Made by a program: the position numbers and the translations under genes
Origin: JAGRAX01 sp041391365
Lineage (GTDB): Bacteria; Bdellovibrionota_G; JALEGL01; JAGRMV01
Length of the DNA: 64,000 nucleotides
Assembly: GCA_041391365.1 (NCBI GenBank)
Contig: JAWKOC010000005.1
Location: 1 to 64,000, forward strand
Direction of reading: 5' to 3'
Shown: positions 28,049-36,710 of the stretch, one piece after another
How the letters are laid out: each line of letters opens with the position of its first letter
Position numbering within the stretch: the stretch's first letter is position 1
Notes under the pieces: generated by a model
Told to the model about the DNA's origin: nothing
Database searches by the model: none
What the model saw: only the letters and a program-made list of their open reading frames with translations

Positions 28049-29293
28049 ATGAATCAAAATCGAGATCCCCTCAATTCCATTTGGATTTTTTTGTTTCTTT
28101 CAGCTTTTGTATTTGGTCTCATAGGCCTATTGCAAGGCCATGCCATTGTTTTCTCTGACATCGTCAAAAGTACTTTCGACCTCTCCAAGACTGCATTTGA
28201 AATCTCCATTGGCCTGACAGGAACCTTGTGTTTGTGGATGGGGATCATGAAAATTGGGGAAAATGCTGGATTCATCCAGATCCTTACACGAGCCTTTGCA
28301 CCTCTCTTTTCAAGAATTTTTCCTGACATTCCCAAAGGACATCCTGCTCTAGGATCCATCACATTCAACATGGCTGCAAACATGTTGGGGCTCGACAATG
28401 CGGCAACTCCTTCTGGACTCAAAGCCATGAAGGAAATGCAAGAACTCAACCCAGACAAAGATACTGCCAGCAATGCTCAGATTCTTTTCCTGGTGATCAA
28501 TACCTCTGCAGTTACCATCATTCCTGTGACCATTTTTGCTTATCGCGCACAGCAAGGGGCAGCCAACCCTACTGATGTTTTTCTTCCCATTTTGATTTCA
28601 ACCTTTGCATCAACCCTTTTTGGTTTTTTGTCTGTAGCCTGGCTTCAAAAAATTCGTATTCTAGACAAAGTGATTCTTTCATACATTGGATCAGGAATAA
28701 CCTTGATTGCATTTGCACTTTGGTACTTTCATGGTCTTTCTCCACAAGATCTTGAAAATCAATCCAACATCGTCAGCAATTTTTTGTTGTTCACGATCAT
28801 TGTAAGTTTCATTCTGGCCGCCGTGGTGAAAAAGATAAATGTCTATGAAAGTTTTGTAGATGGTGCAAAGGGTGGCTTTGAAGTGGCCATTACCATCATC
28901 CCCTATCTCGTTGCAATGTTGGTTGCCATTGGTGTATTCCGAGCCAGCGGAGCCATGGACTTCTTTTTGAAGGGAATTCGTTGGTTTTTTGAAAGCCTTT
29001 CCATCAACACTGACTTTGTCAGTGCCCTTCCTACTGGATTGATGAAACCCTTGAGCGGAAGTGGTGCACGAGGAATGATGTTTGAAGCCATGCAAACCTA
29101 TGGTGCAGACTCTTTCGTAGGAAGGCTTGCCAGTGTCATGCAAGGAAGCACAGAAACAACATTTTATGTTCTCGCAGTCTATTTTGGATCCGTAGGCATC
29201 AAAAAAACACGCTATGCAGCGCCCTGTGGACTCATTGCAGATTTTGCAGGGATTGTCACTGCCATTTTTGTGTCTTACCTTTTCTTCGCTTAA
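28049..29293 (+). CDS. SpmA-SpmB fusion, nucleoside-recognition (Gate) domain membrane protein
   Basis: 414 residues with about ten hydrophobic segments. The N-terminal half matches SpmA (LWMGIMKIGENAGFIQ, GHPALGSITFNMAANMLG, NAATPSGLKAMKEMQ) and the C-terminal half SpmB (FEVAITIIPYLVAMLVAIG, LPTGLMKPLSGSGARG, GSTETTFYVLAVYFG). Gate-domain proteins are thought to transport or sense nucleosides or small metabolites; in Bacillus, SpmA and SpmB affect spore core dehydration. In a Gram-negative the role is unknown. Start at ATG 28049 is preferred over the longer frame because it sits 5 bases after the upstream stop and begins just before the first helix. Confidence 0.85.
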   Translation: MNQNRDPLNSIWIFLFLSAFVFGLIGLLQGHAIVFSDIVKSTFDLSKTAFEISIGLTGTLCLWMGIMKIGENAGFIQILTRAFAPLFSRIFPDIPKGHPALGSITFNMAANMLGLDNAATPSGLKAMKEMQELNPDKDTASNAQILFLVINTSAVTIIPVTIFAYRAQQGAANPTDVFLPILISTFASTLFGFLSVAWLQKIRILDKVILSYIGSGITLIAFALWYFHGLSPQDLENQSNIVSNFLLFTIIVSFILAAVVKKINVYESFVDGAKGGFEVAITIIPYLVAMLVAIGVFRASGAMDFFLKGIRWFFESLSINTDFVSALPTGLMKPLSGSGARGMMFEAMQTYGADSFVGRLASVMQGSTETTFYVLAVYFGSVGIKKTRYAAPCGLIADFAGIVTAIFVSYLFFA

Positions 29294-29332
29294 AAGCTTT
29301 GTACATTCAGGACAAAGTGCAGAGATACAAAT

Positions 29333-30565
29333 TTATGATTTGAGACTTGATGCAATTTGCTGCCCAACCTCTAGTCCTGATTCAACAGCCCCTTCAATGG
29401 AAGAGTGTGACATATGATCACCACACAGAAAGATTCCTTTTTGAATTTCCAGAGGCTTCTTGTGAAACGTAGAAACATAAGGCAAAGCTTTGGGAACAGT
29501 ATAGGACTGCAAAGGTCTCCACATTTTTACTTCAGCACCAAACCAAGAATGAAGTTCATCGAGCACATGATCTGGATTGAATTCATGTCCATCAAAAATT
29601 CGGCTTACACAAATGATCGAAGACCCTTGATTGGATTGTTCTGGATGAAGGTTTGTGGGAATGGTCAACACATCAAAGCTTCGAACATATTCTGCATTGA
29701 GAAAAATTTTCTTTTCCCATGAAGGTCGAACATCGCTTTCAAAATACAAACACTGTGTCCCATTCCATTCTTCAGGTGCAGGAAGCACGGGAACAAGTTT
29801 ACGAGCAGCGTCTTGATCTGTGGCTACAACAACTTTCTGTACTGATATTTTTTCGCCACTCTTTAAGACAATTTCATCCGGACTGACTGCTTTGACTTCT
29901 GTTTTCAAACGTATGGAACTTGTGGGAAGAGGTTTTGCAATTTCACGAGGGATTTGTGCCATGCCTTTTCGAGGAACACATGCCAATCCAGTAGAAAACT
30001 TTTGCAACAGCCATTGAAAATATCGACTGGACGTAAACAGGTTTTCTTCCAAAAAAATCGACCGGAAGAAGGGACGATAAAACTCTTCGATAAAGGCTGA
30101 AGAAAATCCTTTTTTCTGTAAATGGTCAAATGTCGTTTCCTCTGGACGAGAAAAAAACTCATGAGGGCTTGTTTCTTGCATTTCCATTCTCTGTTTGAGA
30201 ACCAAGAACTTGTCGCCCAAATTCCCTACCGACGATGTCAGCGTTGAGAAAATTTTTGAGGGGTGACGGAAAGGGTCTGAAAGATCGTGAAAACGATCTC
30301 TAGCCCGAACAATGGCTCCCGCATCATAAGCCTTGAGTTGCAATGAGGATACATTCATCAGATCCAGTGTTTGTCGATAGCTGGTCAAAAAAATTTGAAA
30401 ACCTACATCCAAGATGTTTCCATCGACATGCTCACTTTTGACTCTCCCACCCAAGGTGTCGGAAGCTTCAAAGAGAAGAAAAGGAATATTGTGCTCATGC
30501 AATACGCGGGCACATGCAAGACCTGCAAGACCTCCTCCAACAATGCCGACTGGTTTTTGACTCAT
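29333..30565 (-). CDS. FAD-dependent amine oxidase-like oxidoreductase
   Basis: 410 residues. N-terminal dinucleotide fold GIVGGGLAGLACARVL followed by FEASDTLGGRVKSE is the amine oxidase / phytoene desaturase type FAD motif. The C-terminal IFLCGDHMSHSSIEGAVESG closes the FAD site. Substrate unknown; the family includes carotenoid desaturases, protoporphyrinogen oxidases and polyamine oxidases. Its start overlaps the end of the epimerase gene by four bases (ATGA), so they are translated together. Confidence 0.82.
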   Translation of the reverse strand: MSQKPVGIVGGGLAGLACARVLHEHNIPFLLFEASDTLGGRVKSEHVDGNILDVGFQIFLTSYRQTLDLMNVSSLQLKAYDAGAIVRARDRFHDLSDPFRHPSKIFSTLTSSVGNLGDKFLVLKQRMEMQETSPHEFFSRPEETTFDHLQKKGFSSAFIEEFYRPFFRSIFLEENLFTSSRYFQWLLQKFSTGLACVPRKGMAQIPREIAKPLPTSSIRLKTEVKAVSPDEIVLKSGEKISVQKVVVATDQDAARKLVPVLPAPEEWNGTQCLYFESDVRPSWEKKIFLNAEYVRSFDVLTIPTNLHPEQSNQGSSIICVSRIFDGHEFNPDHVLDELHSWFGAEVKMWRPLQSYTVPKALPYVSTFHKKPLEIQKGIFLCGDHMSHSSIEGAVESGLEVGQQIASSLKS

Positions 30566-31494
30566 CGAAGCTGCCCCACAACTCGTTTCATCGCAGATTC
30601 AATCGTGGGATATTGAAACTCAAATCCAAGTTCAAGCATTTTTTTTGGGATCACCCGCGTGCTCGCAAAAGCTTCATCGGCTCCTTCTCCCAAAATGGCT
30701 TTGACGGCCAGTTTGGGAACCCGAAAAAGCGTAGGTTTGTCCAAAGCATGAGAAAGAGCCAAGGTAAAATCTTCATTGCGGACGGGATTGGGAGAGCATG
30801 CGTTGATAGGTCCACAGGTTCGATCATCAGACAAACAAAAAGAAATCATCGAAACAAGATCATCTATCTCGATCCAACTCATGTATTGCTTTCCATCTCC
30901 CAGTTTTCCACCCAAACCTTTGGAAAAGGTAGGGAGCATTTTTGACAGCGCACCTCCATCTGGGCCCAACACAATTCCAAATCTCAACTGAACATCTCTG
31001 CAAGGCCAGGTTCTACATTTTTGGGCTTGAGCTTCCCATGACTTGCAAACCTTCGCCAAAAAACTGTCCCCAGGTGAGGAGGCTTCGGTAAGCATCTCAT
31101 CGTCACGATCACCATAGTAGCCAATGGCTGAGGCATTGATCCACACGGAAGGTTTTCGAGTGCATTTTTCCAAGGTTTGGATAAGAAACGCCGTACCTTC
31201 TACACGAGAATCTGCAATGGCCCTCTTTTTTTCCTCCGTCCAATAACCAGATGCAATATTTTCCCCTGCGAGATGAATGACCGCATCAAAACCCTCCATT
31301 TTTTGCAAATCAATCTTTCGATGCAAAACATCCCATGCAAGATCATGATCATGTTTTGGAGAACGTGTCAGAGAAAAAATATCATGTCCCTGATCTTTCA
31401 AAAAATCAGAGAGATGCTTCCCAACAAAGCCTGAGGCTCCAGAAACCAAAATCTTTTTTGCTGCCTTAGGGTTCATGTTATGGTGTTGAGTCAT
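30562..31494 (-). CDS. TIGR01777-family NAD-dependent epimerase (YfcH-like)
   Basis: 310 residues from ATG 31494; ATG 31476 is also possible. Extended SDR fold: ILVSGASGFVGKHLSDFL nucleotide-binding loop, HLAGENIASGYWTEEKK, the WINASAIGYYGDR block and MSWIEIDDLV are diagnostic for the YfcH/SulA-homologue group. A C-terminal DUF1731-like tail (VPKLAVKAILGEGADE, then STRVIPKKMLELGFEF) is present. Biochemical role unknown. First gene of a two-gene unit with the FAD oxidoreductase. Confidence 0.87.
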   Translation of the reverse strand: MTQHHNMNPKAAKKILVSGASGFVGKHLSDFLKDQGHDIFSLTRSPKHDHDLAWDVLHRKIDLQKMEGFDAVIHLAGENIASGYWTEEKKRAIADSRVEGTAFLIQTLEKCTRKPSVWINASAIGYYGDRDDEMLTEASSPGDSFLAKVCKSWEAQAQKCRTWPCRDVQLRFGIVLGPDGGALSKMLPTFSKGLGGKLGDGKQYMSWIEIDDLVSMISFCLSDDRTCGPINACSPNPVRNEDFTLALSHALDKPTLFRVPKLAVKAILGEGADEAFASTRVIPKKMLELGFEFQYPTIESAMKRVVGQLR

Positions 31495-31548
31495 GAAGTG
31501 TTGTTCTAAACCATGCAACTGCGTTGTAAAGAGAAATGAGAGGGGAAA

Positions 31549-31932
31549 ATGACAGGAATCAAAGATGGAAGGCTCTTGAAGTGTTCTAGCAAACCCAATT
31601 GCGTAAGTTCCTCCCAACAGCCAGAAAACAGAAAATACGTCGAACCGTTGAGCTATTCTATATCACCCATCGCTCTCAAAGACATCATACGGCAAATGTT
31701 TCGAGGAAACCGATCGTATACGATTGTCAAAGAAGGAGAGTACTACTTTCACTACGAATTCCGTTCTACGGTGTTTCAATTTGTGGATGATGTAGAGATT
31801 TTGATTCGACCTCAAGATTTTACCATTCACTTTCGCAGTGCTTCTCGGGTTGGATATTGGGATTTAGGGGCCAATCGAAGACGAATCAACACCATCAAAA
31901 AGCACCTCAGGAAAAAAATCGGAGAGAGATAA
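31549..31932 (+). CDS. DUF1499 family protein
   Basis: 127 residues. The motif KPNCVSSS near residue 15 and the C-terminal SRVGYWDLGANRRRI block match the DUF1499 family (small proteins, usually exported or soluble, of unknown function). No signal peptide is evident with this start. It is divergent from the epimerase gene, and its stop lies within the hairpin that appears to terminate dps from the other side. Confidence 0.75.
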   Translation: MTGIKDGRLLKCSSKPNCVSSSQQPENRKYVEPLSYSISPIALKDIIRQMFRGNRSYTIVKEGEYYFHYEFRSTVFQFVDDVEILIRPQDFTIHFRSASRVGYWDLGANRRRINTIKKHLRKKIGER

Positions 31933-31946
31933 AAATCTCTCTCCGA
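31912..31946 (-). terminator. Rho-independent terminator for dps
   Basis: Twelve-base-pair stem (31919-31930 with 31935-31946, loop of four A) followed on the minus strand by a run of seven T (plus 31912-31918). It lies 12 bases beyond the dps stop and overlaps the end of the DUF1499 gene. The plus strand lacks a T-run, so it works mainly for dps. Confidence 0.75.
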
Positions 31947-31957
31947 AAGACACATCA

Positions 31958-32428
31958 TCAATCAGCCAAAAGACTGCGGAGCATCCACGCCGTTTTTTCG
32001 TGAAGTTGAATTCTCTGAGTCATCAAATCTGTCGTTGACTCGTCTCCGGCTTTGCCTGCAATCTCAGACACCGAACGAGCAGTTCGAATCACCGCTTCGT
32101 TGGCTTCGACCAACAATTTGATCATATCCTGGGCTGCAGGAACTCCATCTGTTTCCTGAATACTACTGAGTTGTAAATATTGCTTGTAGGTTCCAGGAGC
32201 AGGCTCCCCAATGGATCGAATGCGCTCGGCAATTTCATCCACCGCGGTGGCCAATTCGGTGTATTGGGTTTCAAACATCTAGTGGAGGGTTTGAAACATA
32301 GGGCCTTTTACGTTCCAGTGAAAATTATGTGTTTTCAAATACAGAACATAAGTATCGGCCAATACTTTTGAAAGGCCGGTGGCAATGGCTTTGCGATCTT
32401 CTTCTTTGATGCCAATATCAATTTTCAT
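31958..32428 (-). pseudogene. dps: Dps ferritin-like DNA-protection protein with internal stop
   Basis: Reading from ATG 32428 (AAAGGA ribosome site) the frame encodes a full-length Dps of about 156 residues: KIDIGIKEEDRKAIATGL, then the ferroxidase helix motif HNFHWNVKGPMFQTLH, a TAG at 32279-32281, then in the same frame MFETQYTELATAVDEIAERIR and the rest of the four-helix bundle. The family has leucine at the stop position, so one base change (TTG to TAG) explains it. Dps stores iron and shields DNA from peroxide. A shared palindrome at 32470-32484 suggests PerR control. Confidence 0.82.
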
Positions 32429-32469
32429 AGTATGATCCTTTCTCGATTCAAAATGGCTTGCGATATTGA

Positions 32470-32484
32470 TTAGACTAAGTCTAA
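32470..32484. promoter_or_regulatory. PerR-type operator upstream of dps
   Basis: TTAGACTAAGTCTAA, a perfect 15-base palindrome (17 with flanking A and T), 42 bases before the dps start. A second partial copy (TTAGACAAAGTC) follows at 32487-32498. Almost the same palindrome lies upstream of the Fur/PerR-like gene at 57534-57548, which is the reason for the call. Confidence 0.7.
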
Positions 32485-32630
32485 TTTTAGACAAAGTCAA
32501 TCATTTTTTATGTTTTGGGAACACGAACAATTACAGCCACGATCAGCAAACAACCACGTTTGTACGTCTTCCACTTTTTTTTTCAAGTCTTCTTCTTTGT
32601 TCGATGTTCACCTGGCACCAAATCTCGCAT

Positions 32631-32695
32631 TTTGCACCCGGTACACTTTCTCCCGTTTTGTACCGGGTGCAAAAACGGGAAAAGTGTACCGGGTA
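32631..32695. repeat. Nested inverted repeats with mutually exclusive stems
   Basis: Segment 32631-32644 is perfectly complementary to 32660-32673 (14 bases). The overlapping segment 32636-32659 is complementary to 32672-32695 with one bulge. The two hairpins cannot form together. The GTACC-GGGTAC palindromic core resembles dispersed intergenic repeats of other bacteria. It lies 43 bases upstream of the sirtuin start. Confidence 0.65.
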
Positions 32696-32737
32696 CAGGG
32701 AATTGTGGAGAAGGAGTATTGATGGTAGAAGCAGTGC

Positions 32738-33457
32738 ATGGATAACAACGGAAACATTGTCATTCTGACAGGAGCTGGGATTTCGGCAGATTCAGGTCTC
32801 GACACGTTTCGAGGAAATTTTGGGCTATGGGGTCAACACAAAGTAGAGGACATTGCCACGCCCGAAGCCTTTGAAAAAAATCCAAAACAAGTTCAAAAAT
32901 TCTACAACACGCGACGCAAAGAACTATCGCGAGTCACCCCCAACCTCGCCCACCAATCTTTGGCAGAACTCGAGCAAAAATGGCCTGGAAAAGTAACGCT
33001 CGTCACACAAAATGTTGATGACCTTCATGAAAGAGCCGGAAGCCAAAATGTTTTGCACATGCATGGAAAGCTTCTGGAAATTCGTTGCACCGCCACAGGA
33101 ACTGTATTTTCACATCATCTCGATGTCACACAAGACCTCATGTGCGAGTGCTGCAAAAAAACAGGCACCCTTCGACCCAACATTGTGTGGTTCGGAGAAT
33201 ACCCATTTGATCTAGATACCATTTTTTCCGCCCTCGATGAAGCGGATCAGTTCTGGTCCATTGGAACCTCTGGACAGGTCTACCCTGCCGGTGGCTTTGC
33301 TCAACATGTATTGATGAATCGTGCAGGAGCCAGAATGGTAGAATTCAACACGGAAGTCTCACAGCTCTCTCACTTATTTTCGGAGCGTTACGAGGGATCT
33401 GCATCAGAAACAGTTCCTCGGTTTGTAAATACACTTCTTGCAAACATCATATCGTAA
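32738..33457 (+). CDS. cobB: NAD-dependent protein deacylase, CobB-type sirtuin
   Basis: 239 residues. Sirtuin motifs in order: GAGISADSGLDTFR (NAD binding), TQNVDDLH, catalytic histidine in LHMHGKL (about residue 108), zinc cysteines with the E. coli CobB pattern (one in IRCTATG and CECC), and the GTSGQVYPAGG block. The FYNTRRKEL segment supplies the Tyr and Arg of class III sirtuins that bind succinyl-lysine, so deacetylase and desuccinylase activity are expected. It follows the nested inverted repeats and converges with the exported transglutaminase-like cluster. Confidence 0.92.
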   Translation: MDNNGNIVILTGAGISADSGLDTFRGNFGLWGQHKVEDIATPEAFEKNPKQVQKFYNTRRKELSRVTPNLAHQSLAELEQKWPGKVTLVTQNVDDLHERAGSQNVLHMHGKLLEIRCTATGTVFSHHLDVTQDLMCECCKKTGTLRPNIVWFGEYPFDLDTIFSALDEADQFWSIGTSGQVYPAGGFAQHVLMNRAGARMVEFNTEVSQLSHLFSERYEGSASETVPRFVNTLLANIIS

Positions 33458-34373
33458 ATGGCCTGAACCATCCAGGCCTCAGTATCGAAAACACTAACAA
33501 CATCCACAGAAAAAATCTAGAAGTCGAATGCTCAGATCGGCAGCCGCCCTTGACAGAAAGACCAACATCATCAGAAGAATTGTTTTCGGATTGATGAGAA
33601 GTCACACTTGTCTTTTTTTCATATTCGTAATTTCCTGGCATGGACTGACTTTCTTCCAAGAGCAACACTCCCACAATACACTCATTTTTTCGATCATCCA
33701 CGGTTCGAATCAATTCCAAAATCGCCCTCTCTCCTTTTGTGCCATCGTAAAGTTGTAAGAATTTTTGAGAATATGGAAGTCGTGAGGATATATTTTCGCC
33801 TTTAAAGTCCCCTTCATAGGCTCCAAAAATACCGTCTTCAACAAAGTCATTTAGAAAAAATTCAATTTTCGGATATTCCTTACCTATAGAAGGAACTGTA
33901 ATTAACATTTTTTTCTCATCAAATTCTATTTTTACTATTGGTTTTTTTTCTTTTCTCACAATACTTGGGAAGACATCGGTCTGGCCCACTATCGTTAAAT
34001 CATGTTTTTTATGCTGATCAGCTAGTAAAATATCTACATAAGCCCATTGATAAAGACCTGATTTTTTTGGACTAGCCGACAAATGAAATCCAGGGCACAT
34101 TGGACCTTCTATCGAACCAAAACCTTCGTACTCATTTAGATAGTAAACTCTTGCAAGAAAGTCATCTTTGGAATTTTTAGTATATTTTTTAGAATCCCAA
34201 GTTTTTCTTTCCCAAGATCCGCTCTCAATAAATTTTTCTGCTATGGAAAACAACTTGTGACTTTGTATTTCTGCGCTCAAATCTTCTGATTTTTCGGCAA
34301 AACTATATTCAAAAATTAAAAATTGAAAAATCAAATATACAAAAGATATTGCTATTCTTTTATTTATCAACAT
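33447..34373 (-). CDS. Exported protein with C-terminal membrane anchor, unknown function
   Basis: 308 residues: N-terminal hydrophobic signal (ISFVYLIFQFLIFEYSFA), a large beta-rich region of unknown family, then GGCRSEH and a final hydrophobic segment (RFFLWMLLVFSILRPGW) with basic residues at the very end. That tail looks like a C-terminal sorting or anchoring signal (Cys, helix, basic end), but I cannot assign it to a named CTERM class. Third gene of a minus-strand unit; its start overlaps the transglutaminase-like gene by 14 bases. AT-rich relative to neighbours. Confidence 0.65.
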   Translation of the reverse strand: MLINKRIAISFVYLIFQFLIFEYSFAEKSEDLSAEIQSHKLFSIAEKFIESGSWERKTWDSKKYTKNSKDDFLARVYYLNEYEGFGSIEGPMCPGFHLSASPKKSGLYQWAYVDILLADQHKKHDLTIVGQTDVFPSIVRKEKKPIVKIEFDEKKMLITVPSIGKEYPKIEFFLNDFVEDGIFGAYEGDFKGENISSRLPYSQKFLQLYDGTKGERAILELIRTVDDRKNECIVGVLLLEESQSMPGNYEYEKKTSVTSHQSENNSSDDVGLSVKGGCRSEHSTSRFFLWMLLVFSILRPGWFRPFTI

Positions 34374-35250
34374 CTATATAATCCTCCATTAAACACAGAC
34401 TTGGGTCAATAGAAATGGGCACTACAAACACCTCTTCTACTGCAGGATGTCCAGTTACATTTTTTTTAGAAGAAGGATATCCCTTATCTTTATATTCGCT
34501 CCCCGCGCCACTTGTAAAATAAAATTCTGAACCAACTCGAGTCTCATCAAATATTCCTTTTTTTTCTTCCGAAACTCTCAATCCAGGTGTCGATTCGCAA
34601 AAAACATACTTTTTTCCGTTGTGAAGGTAGAAAAAGCTATTAGCTTGATATTTTGTTTCGTATGTTTCCATATAAACGGCTGTCATCCAATGACCAATAG
34701 CATCGACCACAATAACTTCCTGTCCATACCGTGAAAGCATAGCCGCTAGTAAAATCGCATGGTCTTCACAATCTCCCTGCATTTTAATCAAAGTTTCAAT
34801 AGGGTATTGTACATATTCCATACCTCTATCCTCTTTGTATCCTATTTGATCAAATTCGTAAGGTATAGAGTGCACAAAATTGAGAATAAATTCGACAGCA
34901 TGAAATTTATCGAAGCTGTAAACAAAAATTTCAAATAAAAATTCATCTAAAAATTCTGAAAAAACATCATCACATTGATGATGAAAGCTAATAAAATACT
35001 TCTTTTCCAATGTAGGTTGATTATCTCTCTCACGAGAATGGGGAAATATATGAGGCTTTTCTCGAAGTTCATCGAGACATTTGTCTACATCAGGAATGGT
35101 AAAATTGAACGTATAATAGTCTCCTTTATATTCCCATTCAAAATGCAATATGTCGTTCTTAATTCCATTTAGGAGATCGTGCTGTGCCCAAAGATCGCTT
35201 GTCACAAGACTTAAAACTATAGTCATAATAAAACAAAACAAATCTCTCAC
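34360..35250 (-). CDS. Exported transglutaminase-like cysteine protease
   Basis: 296 residues with a signal peptide ending LWAQ. The catalytic triad of the transglutaminase/papain-like fold is visible: Cys in MQGDCEDHAILLAAML, His in DAIGHWMTAVY, and an acidic residue in FCESTPG. Such proteins cleave or cross-link proteins or peptides in the periplasm or at the surface. It sits between a coiled-coil exported protein (16 bases upstream) and an anchored exported protein (14-base overlap), so the three probably work together. Substrate unknown. Confidence 0.75.
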   Translation of the reverse strand: MRDLFCFIMTIVLSLVTSDLWAQHDLLNGIKNDILHFEWEYKGDYYTFNFTIPDVDKCLDELREKPHIFPHSRERDNQPTLEKKYFISFHHQCDDVFSEFLDEFLFEIFVYSFDKFHAVEFILNFVHSIPYEFDQIGYKEDRGMEYVQYPIETLIKMQGDCEDHAILLAAMLSRYGQEVIVVDAIGHWMTAVYMETYETKYQANSFFYLHNGKKYVFCESTPGLRVSEEKKGIFDETRVGSEFYFTSGAGSEYKDKGYPSSKKNVTGHPAVEEVFVVPISIDPSLCLMEDYIDVDK

Positions 35251-35266
35251 AGCTTCTCCTTACCAT

Positions 35267-36535
35267 CTAGCTGGTTCTTAAAATTTTCAATATTCTTTCT
35301 AATTCGTCTTTTTCTTTTAAAAGTTTATTGTATCGAACATCATTTACTCTTTTGTCTTTAGTTCGACGGTTGTTCATTCTCCCAATGACTTGGTTTATGG
35401 CTTCAAGGCGATGTAGCAATTTTTTTTCCGTTTTTTCTCCCCGAACACTCAACTTGTGTATCGCTTTTTCTTCAATATCTGATCCATAAATCATTTTTAT
35501 GCTTGCAATTGTCATTTCTAAACCTTCAATTTTTGCTTCATAGACTTCTTTTTGCAGCTCTTTTAGATTCTCCAAAAGCTGCAGCTCTTCTTTTAATTGT
35601 TGCACTTTTTTAGTCCATTCATTGATCTCATTCTTTAAATCTGCTTCCCTACGAGAAAAATCCAACGTAATAGCCTCAATTTCTTGATAGAGACTTTCGA
35701 TTTTTTGCTCCAGTTCCTCGCCATATCTCCGATCCTGATCTCGAAAAACGAGGCCAATCATTTTCAACTGATCGAGATCGTCAGGTACTCCTGTCACATG
35801 AGCACTAAACTTTTGTTCATCATCAAAAAACAGATCCGTTCGATAACGGAATCTCCCATTGGCTTTGCAACTTTCGTCGATTTCAACTTGAAGGTAAGAA
35901 CCATAGGTCTCTGTTTCCAAAGACAAATGTCCATCACTCTCAGGACGGATGCGAACGTTTCCTCTCACCTCTATTCTCTTCGCTCCCAACAGATGGTTTG
36001 CATAAGCATCCATGGTATAGGTATCATCCCTACTGCTTGGAACCATGATGACATGCAAGGCGGAGTCGGAAGACTCCGTTCTTTTGGTCCAGTAGCCCGT
36101 TGCATGACCAACGTGGTTGTTTTCTAATGTGGTAGATCGGAGATACAACGTAGAGTAGTTCTCCAGAAAGTCTTGTGCAATGGCGGCTATTTTTTCCTTC
36201 TGCTCAACACTGCAGGCACCAACTGGAGCATTCAGGTCAAGATCTGTAGAGATGGAATGCATTGCCGACAAAAACACCCTACTCTCATTGGCATAAGAAG
36301 GATTGGAAAACAACCGATTGATGTAGCCATGAATTTCTTCCAAGGTTTCATGCTTGGTCTGAGCTGTGTTCATTCGTCTTCGAAGGTATTTGATTTCGGT
36401 AAACTTACTTTCCTCAATTTGAACCAACCCTGAATCGTCCAGCCATGCTTGATTCTGAGCGCAAACATCATTGGCAAGCACCATCAAAAACAAGAGGCCT
36501 AACAAACATAGTGGAGCATTTTTTACAGCATTCAT
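35267..36535 (-). CDS. Exported coiled-coil protein of unknown function
   Basis: 422 residues: signal peptide ending DVCAQ, an N-terminal helical part (about 40-135), a beta-rich middle (about 140-260, with two cysteines), and a long C-terminal coiled coil (about 265-420) rich in Lys and Glu. No family recognised. It is the first gene of the three-gene exported unit with the transglutaminase-like enzyme, and could act as its substrate, scaffold or surface partner; that is inference from context only. Confidence 0.7.
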   Translation of the reverse strand: MNAVKNAPLCLLGLLFLMVLANDVCAQNQAWLDDSGLVQIEESKFTEIKYLRRRMNTAQTKHETLEEIHGYINRLFSNPSYANESRVFLSAMHSISTDLDLNAPVGACSVEQKEKIAAIAQDFLENYSTLYLRSTTLENNHVGHATGYWTKRTESSDSALHVIMVPSSRDDTYTMDAYANHLLGAKRIEVRGNVRIRPESDGHLSLETETYGSYLQVEIDESCKANGRFRYRTDLFFDDEQKFSAHVTGVPDDLDQLKMIGLVFRDQDRRYGEELEQKIESLYQEIEAITLDFSRREADLKNEINEWTKKVQQLKEELQLLENLKELQKEVYEAKIEGLEMTIASIKMIYGSDIEEKAIHKLSVRGEKTEKKLLHRLEAINQVIGRMNNRRTKDKRVNDVRYNKLLKEKDELERILKILRTS

Positions 36536-36650
36536 ATGCTTTTACTCAAAGCAAGAGACATGCCACGCAGAAATGAGCTACATTGAAATCTAGAGCTAGA
36601 ACACTTGAGAAGGTGTTCGATTTTGAAACAATCGTGGTGAAAATTCGGAC

Positions 36651-36688
36651 AAAAAAAATCCCGTCACATCTTCATGTGACGGGATTTT
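36651..36688 (-). terminator. Rho-independent terminator for rpmB
   Basis: Stem AATCCCGTCACAT (36657-36669) with 36674-36686, loop CTTC, followed on the minus strand by a T-run (plus A-run 36651-36658). It lies 23 bases beyond the rpmB stop. Confidence 0.85.
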
Positions 36689-36710
36689 ATGATCCAAAAA
36701 ACGTTTGTAT

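Noticed and set aside
14158..32281. TAG codons inside the binding-protein gene and dps as evidence for a recoded amber codon
   Set aside because: TAG is used as the normal stop of intact genes here (hemE, topA and others), and the binding-protein gene also has frameshifts, so mutation is simpler.
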